DNA from: an uncultured Collinsella sp.
Lineage (GTDB): Bacteria > Actinomycetota > Coriobacteriia > Coriobacteriales > Coriobacteriaceae
DNA length: 5,944 nucleotides
NCBI GenBank assembly: GCA_902461085.1
Contig: CABPWH010000094.1
Span: 1-5,944, forward strand
Reading direction: 5' to 3'
The notes beneath the pieces are model-generated. The model worked only from the letters and a program-made list of their open reading frames with translations. It did not search any database and was not told the DNA's origin. Positions 5,814 through 5,944 of this stretch are shown here, one piece after another. The stretch's first letter is position 1. Every line of letters starts with the position of its first letter. The translations under genes were made by a program, and so were the position numbers.

Positions 5814-5944
5814 TTATTCAGATAACCCAGTCCGGCGTGTGGCGCATTGGATCCGAGAGGTCCGTGGCTGCCCGAAAGGCATTAGGTTGATCGCGAGTTC
5901 CGCACGAGCCGGAGAGCACTTAATGTGCTCTCCGTGCGAGCAGG
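5814..5944 (-). other. Open frame at the right edge, possible 3' end of a converging gene
   Basis: On the minus strand one frame stays open from the window edge to a TAA at 5816-5814, 43 codons, ending in TRRTGLSE. The stop lies 7 nt before the terminator stem with its minus-strand T-tract, the position expected for a gene's 3' end. Against this, the plus strand is also open over most of the same DNA, the residues show no recognisable domain, and a strong hairpin lies inside the frame. It could be a gene end, a repeat or non-coding DNA. Confidence 0.22.
5901..5938. repeat. Strong compound hairpin at the right edge
   Basis: GGAGAGCAC at 5911-5919 pairs perfectly with GTGCTCTCC at 5925-5933 around a TTAAT loop. 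Outside it CGCAC at 5901-5905 pairs with GTGCG at 5934-5938, leaving a 5-base bulge (GAGCC) on one side only. Together that is 14 pairs. No T-tract follows in either direction within the window, so it is not a standard terminator. It may be part of an interspersed repeat, a structured RNA or a mobile-element end; the window stops too soon to tell. Confidence 0.5.

Noticed and set aside
1..5944. CRISPR arrays, tRNA, rRNA, insertion sequences, toxin-antitoxin or phage-defence genes
   Set aside because: None seen: no regular spaced repeats, no cloverleaf with a CCA end, no transposase or nuclease motifs in any credible frame.

Overview
The window looks like a piece of a high-GC Gram-positive chromosome. 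The best guess is a gut actinobacterium of the Coriobacteriia, close to Collinsella. This rests on base composition, strong AGGAG-type ribosome binding sites, a Bacillus-type MurB and tightly packed regulators of carbohydrate use. It is an inference, not a database match.

Left part (1-2890, all on the minus strand). A 371-residue protein with two SIS (sugar isomerase) domains lies upstream of a gene that runs off the left edge. The pair is probably an operon acting on sugar phosphates or amino-sugar (Amadori) phosphates. Upstream of the SIS gene is a 193-bp non-coding stretch with repeated GGTAT half-sites and short palindromes, a good candidate operator region. Beyond it sit two tandem GntR-family regulators with HutC/UTRA-type ligand domains. 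The second overlaps the end of the first by 16 bp. The simplest reading is that one or both control the SIS operon through the GGTAT sites.

Middle part (2929-4634, minus strand). A 162-residue protein of unknown function, preceded by a good extended -10 promoter, lies 38 bp upstream of the GntR pair and may be the first gene of that transcript. Next comes a complete LacI-family repressor of 342 residues with no obvious target gene in the window.

Right part (4635-5944). A 183-bp divergent promoter region separates the LacI gene from murB on the plus strand, which encodes the peptidoglycan-precursor enzyme UDP-N-acetylenolpyruvoylglucosamine reductase. All its signature motifs are present. A perfect 9-bp hairpin terminator follows. 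Its T-tract is much better on the minus strand, so it probably serves converging transcription from both sides. The last 130 bp hold a second strong hairpin at the edge and no confirmed gene.

No CRISPR array, tRNA, rRNA, insertion sequence or phage gene was seen. No clearly new system is visible. The most interesting parts are the GGTAT operator region with its overlapping regulator pair, and the structured element at the right edge.
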